This document shows positions 1-9,437 of a stretch of 64,000 nucleotides of DNA, one piece after another (the first letter of the stretch is position 1; the number at the start of each line of letters is the position of its first letter). The notes under the pieces are model-generated. The model did no database searches. It saw only the letters and a program-made list of their open reading frames with translations, and was not told the DNA's origin. The position numbers and the translations under genes are program-made. The stretch comes from Acinetobacter modestus (lineage in GTDB: Bacteria > Pseudomonadota > Gammaproteobacteria > Pseudomonadales > Moraxellaceae): positions 1 to 64,000 of the forward strand of contig NZ_BMDV01000002.1 in the NCBI RefSeq assembly GCF_014636095.1, in the 5' to 3' direction.

Positions 1-2
1 TA

Positions 3-458
3 GATGACCCAACCGCGACCGTGGTGGTGAATGTGAACGGTACCGACTACACCGCCACCAACAACGGTGATGGGACGTGGACCTTAGCAGACAACACCTT
101 ACCACTGTTGGCGATTGCAGCTTATCCAGTGACTGTAACCGCTACTGATACTGCAGGTAACATCGGAACAGATACGGGCACATTAACAATTGATGTGACA
201 GCACCAACCGTAACCTTTGATGATTTAACGACTAATGATGCTACGCCTCAATTAACAGGTACGACTGATGATCCAACAGCAACAATTGTTGTCACTGTAA
301 ATGGTATAAATTACACAGCGACTAACAACGGTGATGGAACTTGGACATTAGCAGACAATACATTGCCATCCTTAGCTGATGGAGGTTATACGGTCACTGT
401 AACCGCAACTGATCCAGCAGGAAATATTGGGTTAGATACAGGTACTTTAGCGGTTGAT
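3..458 (+). repeat. Two Ig-like repeat units, 264-bp period
   Basis: The unit starting at base 3 (DDPTAT) recurs at base 267, exactly 264 bp or 88 codons later, with nearly the same protein sequence. At DNA level the copies differ mostly at third positions. The first copy uses C/G-ending codons (GAC, ACC, GTG, AAC) and the second A/T-ending ones. They are probably the last two units of a longer upstream array. Confidence 0.85.
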
Positions 459-3400
459 GCAAATCCATTAGCAGCATTTGATAATTTTGATAATGCTGTG
501 ATCAGCCCACAACCTTTATTGGTGATTGATGATCAAGCATTAGGAAGTGCAAGCTATCTCATCCTTACCTCATTAGTTGGGTTAGATCTTCAACTTGGAG
601 CAAATTCAGTAGGTTTCACGGTCGGTGCAAATCAAGAAGGAACAGCAACATTTACGTATAGTTCCTTAATTGATGCGAGCTTGTTATCTGATTACCTTCT
701 AGTTGTTCAAAAATATAATACGACCACTGGTCAATGGGAGTCATTGCATGGAGACAGTGATGCTTCTCTGATTAGTTTAAGTCTATTAGGTATAGGTGCG
801 ACACCTGGTGCCATCCTAGAAGGTTTAGAAGAAGGACAATACCGTGCTTTTATGACTTTTGATGGGTTACTCGGTGCAAGTGTACTCGGTACATTATCTG
901 GCACAATGGATGTTTATGACTTGACTCAAGTGGGTGGATATGAACTTGGTGATGCACAAGGTAATGTAATTACTGACGTAAACTCTAGTGGTGATGTCGA
1001 TATCGTAACACCAACGACTTATGTAACCAGTGTAGATGGTGTTTCAATTGGCGCGGCAGGAACAACTATCTCGGGTGATTATGGCTCAATTACCTTCTAC
1101 CAAGATGGTAGTTATATCTATATACCACTTCCTAATGGTGCAGGTATTGGACAAACAGAACAGTTCAATTACACCTTACTCGATTCTGCAACAGGAGATC
1201 TGGCTCAAGCGACGCTTTACATTGATCTTGGTTCAATTAGAGCTGCTGATAACTTAATAGAAGCTAAATTAGATCCTCAACCATTGTTAGTGGAAAATGA
1301 TGCTGCTTTAGGTTCTTCTTCTTATCTCGCACTCGTTTCGTTGGCTGGACTTGACTTCCAATTACTTGGAACAGATGCCATTGAATTCTCGGTCGCAGAT
1401 AATTTAGAAGGGGTTGCAACGTTCACCTTCAGTACTTTACTTGGTGCTTCTGCATTAGGTGATTACACAGTCGTTGTTCAAAAATACAATGATATTACTG
1501 GTCAGTGGGAATCCATAACTGGTGGAACAAATGCTTCGTTCATTGATCTGACATTACTAGGTTCAACACCAGCAGCACAAATAGGTGGTTTAACTGAAGG
1601 TTCATATCGAGCATTTATGGCTTATGACGGACTGATCGGAGTTGGCCTCGGTGGTACTCTGACTGGTACGATGGATGTTTATAATCCACATATTATTGAT
1701 AGTTATGAAGCTGTAGCAGTACATGGCAATCTAATTTCAGATCCAAATACGAATGGTGATATTGATATTGCCACTATAAATACGGTTATCAGTGAAGTAA
1801 ATAGCATCGCAATCGATCCAGCAGGAACGACGATTACTGGAACTTACGGTAGTTTAGTGATCTATCCAAATGGTGACTATACTTACACGCCAAATGCAAA
1901 TATGACTGGTCTTGGTCAAGTTGATCAATTCACCTATACACTTTTTGATCCAATAACGGGTGATACTTCGGATGCAACATTCTATGTACATCTTGATAGT
2001 AATACGATTGATATGACTTGGAATGCAGCAGATCCATCTCAACCTGCAGTTATTAATGATCCATTACCTTTAGATGCATTCAGTAATGTTGATGTGGCTT
2101 CCATTGATTATCAGTATCCAGTAACAGTTGAAAATCTCAATAATGCAATTAGTTATAGTTGGTTATTGGGTGTTGGTGGATTAGTGATTGGTAGCTCAAG
2201 TGGTTCGGCAAACTTTACAGTTGATCCAGGTAATCTGACTGACGCTGTAATTTCTGTGAACTTTGGTTCTCTTGGAACACTACTTGATGGTCTTCACGTG
2301 GTTCTGACTCGAACTAACCCAGATGGTTCTACCACTGTAGTTGCAGATAGCTCTAACAATGGTTTACTTGATTTATTAGGTATCTTTGGGTCAACAGTTC
2401 AGTTCGAAGCTAAAAACTTAGCTGCTGGCACATACACCTTGTTCATGGAAAGTAATACTTTACTGACTGCACTAGGTAGTGTGACCGCAGACATTACCTT
2501 AAATCATGGTGATATTACCCAAGCTCCAGTTATTACTGGTGCAGCGATAACAGGTAATGTGATGTCAGATGATAATTCTGCGCTATACGGTATGAACTAT
2601 GATCATGATTTCATTACATCAACCACAACAGTGACTCATGTCGCTTCTTCTGAGGTTGGTAATAGTAATAGCTTGAATGTGACTGTGGGTGTTCCAACGG
2701 TGATTGTCGGCAACTATGGTACATTGACCATTAATTCTGATGGTAGCTATAGCTATCAACCAGATGTGAATCCTGCAAACATTGGTAAGGTTGATAGTTT
2801 CACTTATACCTTGTCTGATCCTACAAATGGGTTGGCTGATAGCACTGCATCATTACACATCCAAATTGGTTCTAATGATGTGAGCTTCACATGGGATCCA
2901 ATTGATCCATCGCTAGATGCGGTTATTCCTGCGCCACAAGCAAATCCTGATACAGCAGCTTCATTAGTGGATGTGCAAAATGTGGTCAATAATAACTTCT
3001 TTAATGCGAGTGGGAACACACTCGGTATTATTGCGACTACGCAAACTTATACCAGTGGTGCCTTTACTTTAACCAATAGTATGGATCCATCTGGCATCTT
3101 AAGTGTCAATGCCTTAGGCCTAGGTAATGCCAATGTAACGTTAGCCTTACAAAGACAAACAGGTCCTACAACATGGGTAAATGTAACCACTGATGTTCAT
3201 ACTGGTGTTGTTCTAGCATTAGGTGAAATTGCATCGATAGACCTATCAAGTTTGAATTTGATCGCAGGTAACTATCGTGTACAAACAACAATCCAAACCC
3301 CATTAATTGGTGGTGCTGTGATGTTGATTGGTACAAATGCTGATGTGAATATTACTTATGTTGATCAATTTACCAATACAAGTCCTACAGCCGATTGGAT

Positions 3401-4091
3401 ACATGGAAACATCTTAGAAGGAGATACTCTTGGTGGTGTTGCTGATGTTACAGTCGGTACTCAGTTATATGTATTAAATCCTGTTTCTGGGTTATATGAG
3501 TTAGCTGCTGGTCAAAGTATTGATACGGGCGAAGGCACATTGTACATGTACAGTGATGGTTCATATTATTATCAACGTGACATGGTGGTTTCATCTGCAA
3601 CTGATGTAATCGATTATAAACTGGTGTCTTTTGATGGAACTGAAGTTCAATCAACATTGACCATTTCTTTAGGACAACACTTCAATCTCAGCTCATCAAA
3701 CGATATCGTTACGAGTACATCTGGTAATGATGTATTGGAAAGCGCGACGGGTGGTGCAGATACATTAATCTTTAATGTGTTGAATAATGCTGACAATGCT
3801 GGTGGTAATGGTCATGACACTTGGAATGGCTTCCATGAGGGTAATACAGCAACAGATCCAAATGCCGATATTATCGATATTTCTAACCTTCTAGTTGGAT
3901 ATACAGGAAACGGAAGTGCTGCTTCGTTAGCAGGTTTTGTGAGTGTAAGTTCAGATGGCACTACAACAACTATTAGTATTGATCGAGATGGTGCAGGCGG
4001 CGCTGCCCACAGTAGCGTGACATTGCTTACCATTGATGTCGATACAACATTGAATGATTTGATTGCGAATAATCAACTTCATGTTCTTTAA
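3..4091 (+). CDS. Bap-like giant surface adhesin, C-terminal part (5' end outside window)
   Basis: The reading frame is open from the first bases of the window, so the GTG at 21 is internal and the true start lies upstream. The visible 1363 residues begin with Ig-like repeats (DDPTAT..VNG..YTATNNGDGTWTL..), followed by several roughly 250-residue units. Each unit has a QPLLV..D.ALGS..YL-type segment, a GTMDVY strand, and a VCBS-like segment with AGTTI.G.YGS and FTYTL. The last 120 residues (SGNDVLESATGGADTLIFNVL, then a TTTISIDRDG motif) match the VC_A0849-type type I secretion target domain. The family is exported by a TolC/HlyBD-like system and promotes biofilm and cell adhesion. No secretion genes follow it here. 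The domain assignment is secure; which Bap or BLP paralogue it is cannot be told from this end. Confidence 0.88.
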   Translation, partial: DDPTATVVVNVNGTDYTATNNGDGTWTLADNTLPLLAIAAYPVTVTATDTAGNIGTDTGTLTIDVTAPTVTFDDLTTNDATPQLTGTTDDPTATIVVTVNGINYTATNNGDGTWTLADNTLPSLADGGYTVTVTATDPAGNIGLDTGTLAVDANPLAAFDNFDNAVISPQPLLVIDDQALGSASYLILTSLVGLDLQLGANSVGFTVGANQEGTATFTYSSLIDASLLSDYLLVVQKYNTTTGQWESLHGDSDASLISLSLLGIGATPGAILEGLEEGQYRAFMTFDGLLGASVLGTLSGTMDVYDLTQVGGYELGDAQGNVITDVNSSGDVDIVTPTTYVTSVDGVSIGAAGTTISGDYGSITFYQDGSYIYIPLPNGAGIGQTEQFNYTLLDSATGDLAQATLYIDLGSIRAADNLIEAKLDPQPLLVENDAALGSSSYLALVSLAGLDFQLLGTDAIEFSVADNLEGVATFTFSTLLGASALGDYTVVVQKYNDITGQWESITGGTNASFIDLTLLGSTPAAQIGGLTEGSYRAFMAYDGLIGVGLGGTLTGTMDVYNPHIIDSYEAVAVHGNLISDPNTNGDIDIATINTVISEVNSIAIDPAGTTITGTYGSLVIYPNGDYTYTPNANMTGLGQVDQFTYTLFDPITGDTSDATFYVHLDSNTIDMTWNAADPSQPAVINDPLPLDAFSNVDVASIDYQYPVTVENLNNAISYSWLLGVGGLVIGSSSGSANFTVDPGNLTDAVISVNFGSLGTLLDGLHVVLTRTNPDGSTTVVADSSNNGLLDLLGIFGSTVQFEAKNLAAGTYTLFMESNTLLTALGSVTADITLNHGDITQAPVITGAAITGNVMSDDNSALYGMNYDHDFITSTTTVTHVASSEVGNSNSLNVTVGVPTVIVGNYGTLTINSDGSYSYQPDVNPANIGKVDSFTYTLSDPTNGLADSTASLHIQIGSNDVSFTWDPIDPSLDAVIPAPQANPDTAASLVDVQNVVNNNFFNASGNTLGIIATTQTYTSGAFTLTNSMDPSGILSVNALGLGNANVTLALQRQTGPTTWVNVTTDVHTGVVLALGEIASIDLSSLNLIAGNYRVQTTIQTPLIGGAVMLIGTNADVNITYVDQFTNTSPTADWIHGNILEGDTLGGVADVTVGTQLYVLNPVSGLYELAAGQSIDTGEGTLYMYSDGSYYYQRDMVVSSATDVIDYKLVSFDGTEVQSTLTISLGQHFNLSSSNDIVTSTSGNDVLESATGGADTLIFNVLNNADNAGGNGHDTWNGFHEGNTATDPNADIIDISNLLVGYTGNGSAASLAGFVSVSSDGTTTTISIDRDGAGGAAHSSVTLLTIDVDTTLNDLIANNQLHVL

Positions 4092-4103
4092 ACACTAATT
4101 CCT

Positions 4104-4133
4104 AAAAAAGAGAACCCTAGGGTTCTCTTTTTT
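4104..4133 (+). terminator. Rho-independent terminator of the Bap-like gene
   Basis: A perfect 30-bp inverted repeat (A6-GAGAACCCT / AGGGTTCTC-T6) lies 12 bp after the stop codon. The flanking A and T tracts could let it work in both directions. Confidence 0.9.
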
Positions 4134-4203
4134 GATTTTGTTAAAAGCATAAAAATATGTGGTATCTTGATTGAAGTAATTAAAAATTCTAACAATACAT
4201 ACT

Positions 4204-5868
4204 ATGACGATTGTGACGGCTTTAGAGCTTGAAAAGCTCAAATACGAATTGACTGGATACATCAAACAAGTTCAAAAATATATAAACTTAGATAAAACGG
4301 TAGTTTTCTATTCATATGGAGAAAAGACAGAACGCTGTCAGGTCTGGAACTCATCCTTTTCAACATTTCCGATTCTTGAAAAAGAACTTTTTGAATTTCT
4401 CGATCAGCAGTTCACAAGTAATAATAAATTAGCTGAATTATTAAAGTTTGATATTGCATGCAATATTCAACAAGAAAAATGGTATGAGATTGAGCAAACA
4501 TTAAAGAATCAATTTCATAATAATCATTATCGTAAGGGCATCAGTTTTGATGAGAATTTTAAGATTAGTTTTTTAGAACAAGAGCTATATGGCAAAGCCA
4601 TTATCCGAGGATTAAGTTACGACACGCCCAATTTTTTTGATCAAAATAATCTCAATATTGCCATTATAAGAAAATATCAAGATAACAATGTTGCGCTAAA
4701 AATCAATGAAATTCAGGATATATGGACATTTGATACCCATGCCGTGTTTTACGAAAATGGACAATTGATACCATTACAAACATGTTTTACTGAAAATGGG
4801 GTTCGTTATTTAACCGAATCTAAGCGACAACATTTAACTAAAATGATTAAAGGAAATGCTGAGTTTTTGTCTCACCAAATCCAAACGAATGGACGATATA
4901 TTTACGGTTTTTTTCCAGCCTATGACCGAGAAATTCGTAGCTACAACACAGTCCGACATTGTACGACGACTTATGCTTTGATTGAGACCTTGGCATTAGA
5001 TTTACAACCAAACGTGGTGAGTAAAATTCAGTCTGCAATTGATTATGCATTGACAAATTTTTATGTCGAAAAAGATGATGATCTCGCTTACATGTTAGAT
5101 AGCGCTGATTTGAATCAACTTGATGAAATTAAATTAGGTGCAAATGCAGCAGCAATTTTAATGCTGACCAAATATCAAAGTATGGTTGGGGATCAGTCTT
5201 ATTTAAAATATGCAAAGGCTTTGGCGAATGGCATATTATCTATGATCGATAAACAAGGGGAAACAACTCATGTGCTGAGTTTTCCAAGTTATGAAATCAA
5301 AGAAAAATTTCGCATCATTTATTATGATGGTGAAGCTGCGCTCGCACTTTTACGGTTGTATCAGCTTGATAGTGCTCCGCGACTATTAGAAACTGTTCAA
5401 TTGATGTTTGAACAATTTATTGAAAAAAAATATGAGCGTTATCACGATCATTGGTTAAGTTACTGTACCAATGAACTCACTAAAATTTGTCCAGAAGAAA
5501 AATATTTTCAATTTGGTATCAATAATTATTTAAGGCATATGATTTTTATTCGTAATCGTAAAACTGCATATGCAACTTTATTAGAAATGATGATGGCTGC
5601 TTATCAAATGGTATGTCGGGTGCGAAATTTAGAATTACATGAGTTATTTGCAAAATCGCAATTTGAAGATTTAAAAAAATTAATCGAGTTTCGCACTGAG
5701 TTTCAGCGTACTGGTTTTTTCTATCCTGAAGTGGCAATGTACATGGCATGCCCAGATAAAATCTTAAATGCCTTTTATGTTCGGCATGATCGTTTTCGGG
5801 TTCGCATTGATGATCAAGAGCATAACCTTTCAGGCTATGTTGCTTATGTTCAGCATTATCAAGATTGA
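4204..5868 (+). CDS. Unrecognised 554-residue protein, probable alpha/alpha-toroid, partner of the CapA-like gene
   Basis: I do not recognise a named family. Residues about 220-480 have the rhythm of an alpha/alpha-toroid (six-hairpin) fold: repeated helix pairs with motifs such as NTVRHCTTTYALIE, LGANAAAILML, IIYYDGEAALALLRLYQL and HDHWLSYCTNEL. The N-terminal 200 residues are mixed and carry no clear motif. There is no signal peptide, so it is probably cytoplasmic. It ends 17 bp before the CapA-like gene on the same strand, so the two are likely cotranscribed and may act on the same cell-surface or polyglutamate-like polymer. That role is inference from context only. The ATG at 4204 is the first in-frame start. 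Confidence 0.6.
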   Translation: MTIVTALELEKLKYELTGYIKQVQKYINLDKTVVFYSYGEKTERCQVWNSSFSTFPILEKELFEFLDQQFTSNNKLAELLKFDIACNIQQEKWYEIEQTLKNQFHNNHYRKGISFDENFKISFLEQELYGKAIIRGLSYDTPNFFDQNNLNIAIIRKYQDNNVALKINEIQDIWTFDTHAVFYENGQLIPLQTCFTENGVRYLTESKRQHLTKMIKGNAEFLSHQIQTNGRYIYGFFPAYDREIRSYNTVRHCTTTYALIETLALDLQPNVVSKIQSAIDYALTNFYVEKDDDLAYMLDSADLNQLDEIKLGANAAAILMLTKYQSMVGDQSYLKYAKALANGILSMIDKQGETTHVLSFPSYEIKEKFRIIYYDGEAALALLRLYQLDSAPRLLETVQLMFEQFIEKKYERYHDHWLSYCTNELTKICPEEKYFQFGINNYLRHMIFIRNRKTAYATLLEMMMAAYQMVCRVRNLELHELFAKSQFEDLKKLIEFRTEFQRTGFFYPEVAMYMACPDKILNAFYVRHDRFRVRIDDQEHNLSGYVAYVQHYQD

Positions 5869-5885
5869 ATAATTGAGGCTAAATT

Positions 5886-7610
5886 ATGGATGTACCTCAA
5901 GAAATAAAAATAATCAGTCAAATAAGACAAGAAAATTTTAAGCATGCTATTTGGCACACTCAAATTGAAGGAAGTTGTACACACTGGGTATTATTACTTT
6001 TGATATTTGAAAAAATCCAAAAAAATGAACTCAAATTGACTAATAAAATTCCAATCCCACAACGGTTTCAATTATATCCGCTTGATGTGACTCAAGTTGA
6101 AGATTCATATGAATTAGGATTTTTACTACAATATTTAGCTTTTACCCAGAGCTACGAACTCAGTTTGCTAATTGCTAAATATATCTTTGGTGATGAAGGG
6201 CAAGCACAGAAAACAATTATTTCAAAAGCCAAGTCATTTGGGATAGACATATCTTCTGACACTTATATTACGAATACGATTCAAAATTTATATGTCGTAG
6301 CCCGAGCTATTTTTAGTATGCCGATTGATTTGATTCGAGAAGTATTCATTAAAAAACTGAGTATTGGCAGTCAAAAAATTAGACCAATTAGCTCTTTATT
6401 TACCTGTCATCAGTTAGATGCTGTTTTATGTATAACTAGCAAATATAAAAAATATTATTTCACTTATTGTAATAAAAATCAGAATATTGGCATCTTTCAA
6501 TTACTGGATGATATCCATCGTATTGATCATTTAGTACCTTATTATCATTATTTTAATTCAGGTCTATTGCCTGCAAAGCAAATCTCTTTGAAAAATCATT
6601 ATATCAATATCATTGGTGATACTTATTTCGGGGAATACTATACAAAACGAAGGAAAGCAAAAGGAATTGATGATGCTTTACAACGTTATGGTTATCAACA
6701 TTCTTTTGAAAGGATAAAACAATTTTTTTCTGAAGATGACCTCAATATTGCCAATTTTGAAGCTGTCTTTAACCTAGATGAATATTCACCTTTACATGGA
6801 AAAAAAGATTTTATCTTGGGTGCAGACTCACAGCAAACACTGACTGAATTTAAGCGTATTCATATCAATGCGCTGTGTCTTGGGAACAATCACTTAAAAG
6901 ATTACGGCACAGCAAGTTTAGTTCATAGCTTGGCGGTGTTAGATCAAAGTGAGATAAATTGGATTGGGGCAGGGAATAATCAGCAGCAAGCTCATCAATA
7001 TTTTCAGATAAGAACTCAACAGCAAAATGTTGCTATTTTTAATGGGTATTGGCATAGAGAGAGTGCTTATCAAGATTATGATTTTTATGCACTTGGTGAT
7101 CGTGCAGGTGTGGCTTGTTTAAATGCGATTTTATTTGAGCAGATCATGCAATATAGGCAGTTCCATCCAACGCATAAAATTATTGTCATTTGTCATTGGG
7201 GGCAAGATTTCCAAACAACACGAGTTGAACAAGAAAAATTGGCAGATATTTTGACTAAAATAGGCGTTGATTTGGTGATTGGACATGGTGCCCATACGAT
7301 TCAACCAATTCAAAAAATTAATCATAAACCTGTTATTTTGGGGATTGGAAACGGGGTATTTAATAGTAACGGGGAATTTGAAAAATATCAGGCTTTAGCC
7401 TATGGCCTCATTGTCAAGATTAATCTAATCGAAAATCTAATAAAGCTTTATCCTATATTTACCAATAACCTAGAAACTTTTTGGCAGCCTTGTGCAGTGA
7501 CTGATATTCAGTTTAAACAGGCAAAAGAAAATTTGACCACACGGCTGATTCAAAAGGACTTTTTCGAAGGGAAAGACCATCTAGGGCACTATATCGAGAT
7601 GAACTTCTAA
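5886..7610 (+). CDS. CapA-family (PGA_cap) metallophosphatase-like protein
   Basis: Residues about 235-520 form a PGA_cap / metallophosphatase-like domain: IIGDTYFGE near 240, NFEAVF, LGNNHLKDYG, VICHWGQDFQ and DLVIGHGAHTIQP, followed by GIGNGVFNSNG. These are the metal-ligand Asp, Asn and His motifs of the CapA/PgsA family, which is linked to poly-gamma-glutamate and capsule systems. The N-terminal 230 residues are family-unknown and there is no obvious membrane anchor, unlike classical CapA. It lies 17 bp after the toroid gene, and its last 4 bases overlap convergently with the metzincin-like lipoprotein gene. No pgsB, pgsC or capBC genes are nearby, so a true polyglutamate capsule is unsupported. 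Confidence 0.75.
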   Translation: MDVPQEIKIISQIRQENFKHAIWHTQIEGSCTHWVLLLLIFEKIQKNELKLTNKIPIPQRFQLYPLDVTQVEDSYELGFLLQYLAFTQSYELSLLIAKYIFGDEGQAQKTIISKAKSFGIDISSDTYITNTIQNLYVVARAIFSMPIDLIREVFIKKLSIGSQKIRPISSLFTCHQLDAVLCITSKYKKYYFTYCNKNQNIGIFQLLDDIHRIDHLVPYYHYFNSGLLPAKQISLKNHYINIIGDTYFGEYYTKRRKAKGIDDALQRYGYQHSFERIKQFFSEDDLNIANFEAVFNLDEYSPLHGKKDFILGADSQQTLTEFKRIHINALCLGNNHLKDYGTASLVHSLAVLDQSEINWIGAGNNQQQAHQYFQIRTQQQNVAIFNGYWHRESAYQDYDFYALGDRAGVACLNAILFEQIMQYRQFHPTHKIIVICHWGQDFQTTRVEQEKLADILTKIGVDLVIGHGAHTIQPIQKINHKPVILGIGNGVFNSNGEFEKYQALAYGLIVKINLIENLIKLYPIFTNNLETFWQPCAVTDIQFKQAKENLTTRLIQKDFFEGKDHLGHYIEMNF

Positions 7611-8338
7611 GGATATTTATAATAATTATCTAAAATGATGCTGAGTTGTTCTGCGGTGAAACCTAAATTACGTAAACCTCCACTTCCGAGTTTACAATCG
7701 TAACTGGTCATAATATTGGTAGGTGTTGTTTTTGTTGCATCTGGCGCGCAAACATGCCCCAAACCAAAAGCATGGCCCATCTCATGTATAGATGCTGCTT
7801 GAGTTTGATAATTTAAACGTTCCCAATCAATCAATATAAATGGACGACCTTGATTTCTAAATCCCCAACTGGTGATGTCACTGTATTTAAGTTTCTCAGT
7901 ATAGGAATCATAAATAATAAATAGAACCTCTTTACTTTTTCTGTGAGGGAAACAAGTGTCTATAGCATTCGGGAGATTTTCAGTGATTAGCGGTGAAGCT
8001 TGATTTAATTGATTTGTGAGATCGCATTTCTTCTTTGTAAAGTCTTGGTATGAGAGGTAGTGATTAATTTTAAATTTAAATATTTTTTGATTTTTTTCAT
8101 CTACAAAGTAATGATTTAAAATTTCTAGTTCTTTATACATTTGCAGTTGAGTGTCTAATAATTTAGCTTGTGGTCGATTGATGGTAAAAATAAAACTAAC
8201 GTATACGATTGGTAGATGATCTTTTGAGTCTATCGGGTATCGATAAGGCGTAATTTGAATATGAGATGATTGTTTAGTTGAACATGAGAAATTGATGCTT
8301 AGACAAAATATGATGAAGAAAACTGTTTTTAGCTGCAT
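7607..8338 (-). CDS. Metzincin-like zinc metalloprotease lipoprotein
   Basis: The protein has 243 residues with a hydrophobic N-terminal signal ending in a Cys (SINFSCST), suggesting lipidation at residue 19. Near residues 186-196 it carries HEMGHAFGLGH, the extended HExxHxxGxxH zinc site of metzincins such as matrixins. A Met downstream (NIMTSYDCKLG) fits a Met-turn. The family cleaves proteins or peptides outside the cytoplasm. Substrate unknown. The gene is monocistronic and converges with the CapA-like gene with a 4-bp overlap. Confidence 0.72.
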   Translation of the reverse strand: MQLKTVFFIIFCLSINFSCSTKQSSHIQITPYRYPIDSKDHLPIVYVSFIFTINRPQAKLLDTQLQMYKELEILNHYFVDEKNQKIFKFKINHYLSYQDFTKKKCDLTNQLNQASPLITENLPNAIDTCFPHRKSKEVLFIIYDSYTEKLKYSDITSWGFRNQGRPFILIDWERLNYQTQAASIHEMGHAFGLGHVCAPDATKTTPTNIMTSYDCKLGSGGLRNLGFTAEQLSIILDNYYKYP

Positions 8339-8430
8339 TTTTATTCTCTAAATACATAAGTTATTTTATTTCTTGTTTAAGCTTTTAACTGTCGCTTTAA
8401 TCATAGTATCAGATTTTTATAGGTTATTTT

Positions 8431-8748
8431 ATGCAAGATACTAATGAACTACATTGACAAATATTAGAGGTTATCGCTTTGATTCCATATGGAAAAGTAG
8501 CGACCTATGGTCAAATTGCAAAATTAGCAGGTTTGCCTAAGCATGCACGTTTAGTCGGTTATGTTTTGAAGCATTTAGATAAGAGCAGTGAAATCCCTTG
8601 GTATCGAGTGATAAATTCACAAGGAAAGATCAGTGTGACTCGCATCAATCAGCAAGGTGAGAATGTGCAACAAAGCTTGTTGGAGCAAGAAGGTATTTAC
8701 TTGCCTAATGGTAAAGTCAGTTTAAAAGAATTTAGTTGGATGCCTTAA
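8431..8748 (+). pseudogene. Alkyltransferase-like (ATL) DNA-repair gene interrupted by in-frame TGA at codon 9
   Basis: From ATG 8431 the frame reads MQDTNELH, then TGA (8455-8457), then QILEVIALIPYGKVATYG and on to a stop at 8748. The downstream part is the MGMT DNA-binding domain. The active-site PCHRV of true methyltransferases is PWYRV here, so Trp replaces the acceptor Cys. That substitution is the hallmark of ATL proteins, which bind O6-alkylguanine and hand it to nucleotide-excision repair. A Trp at codon 9 (TGG to TGA) would fit the family. Without readthrough, a TTG at 8479 preceded by GAGG could restart translation with loss of 16 residues. Either a true nonsense mutation or a base error explains it. 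Confidence 0.72.
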
Positions 8749-8814
8749 TATAAAAATAAACAGACTGGTTTGTATAAATATCATTGCTGTTGTTTTTATT
8801 TTATTTTACAATAA

Positions 8815-8842
8815 TTGTACATAAAGAATACATATGTATAAT
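8815..8842 (+). promoter_or_regulatory. Candidate sigma-70 promoter of the 8853 lipoprotein gene
   Basis: A perfect TATAAT lies at 8837-8842, with a weak -35 TTGTAC at 8815-8820 (16-bp spacer). The ATG is only 10 bp beyond the -10 box and no Shine-Dalgarno is visible, so this promoter would give a nearly leaderless mRNA. Confidence 0.4.
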
Positions 8843-8852
8843 TGGTACTTAA

Positions 8853-9365
8853 ATGAAAAAATTAGCTGTTATGTGTGGGATTGCTGTTATCAGTTTATCT
8901 GGATGCGCAAGTATCATGTCTGGAAGAACTCAAACAATGACATTTGAGAGCACACCTGAACTTAGTAATATTACGATTTTAAATAAAGCTGGTAAAAAAG
9001 TTCATGTAGGACAAGCACCTGCGACTGTAAGCTTAAAAAGAAGTTCAGGCTTCTTTGTTCCTGAAAAATACACTGTAGTGTTTGAAAAAGAAGGTTATGA
9101 AACCAAAACTATTAATATTTCTGCACACGTAAATGGTTGGTATGTTGGAAATCTATTATTTGGTGGGGTATTAGGTTTATTAATTATCGATCCTGCAACA
9201 GGTGCAATGTATAGCTTAAGTACTAAAGATACCAATGTTGTACTGAATGATCTTAAGAAAGAAAATATTCAAGCAAATACACAGTCATTGACAATCGTTT
9301 CTACGACTGAGTTACCAAAAGAAGTTTTACAAAAAGCAAAACCTATTGAATTAAAAACTCAATAA
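8853..9365 (+). CDS. Small outer-membrane-type lipoprotein, function unknown
   Basis: The 170-residue protein begins with a lipoprotein signal with lipobox LSGC (Cys at residue 18). A short extracellular-type domain follows, with a PEGA-like pattern (GQAPATVSLKRSSGFF, YTVVFEKEGYETKT). Near residues 95-115 is a glycine-rich hydrophobic stretch (VGNLLFGGVLGLLIIDPATG). This layout is common in small uncharacterised gammaproteobacterial and phage-linked lipoproteins. It stands alone, bounded by a hairpin 7 bp downstream. No function is assigned. Confidence 0.75.
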   Translation: MKKLAVMCGIAVISLSGCASIMSGRTQTMTFESTPELSNITILNKAGKKVHVGQAPATVSLKRSSGFFVPEKYTVVFEKEGYETKTINISAHVNGWYVGNLLFGGVLGLLIIDPATGAMYSLSTKDTNVVLNDLKKENIQANTQSLTIVSTTELPKEVLQKAKPIELKTQ

Positions 9366-9371
9366 TCAAAA

Positions 9372-9406
9372 TAACCCGTCTGAAACTTAAGGTTTCAGGC
9401 GGGTTA
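9372..9406. terminator. Bidirectional hairpin between lipoprotein and uspA genes
   Basis: A 15-bp stem with one G-T wobble (TAACCCGTCTGAAAC / GTTTCAGGCGGGTTA) encloses a 5-nt loop between two convergent genes. The U tract is poor on both sides, so termination efficiency is uncertain. Confidence 0.65.
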
Positions 9407-9437
9407 CGATATTATATTAAACTAAAAATTAGAAGAT

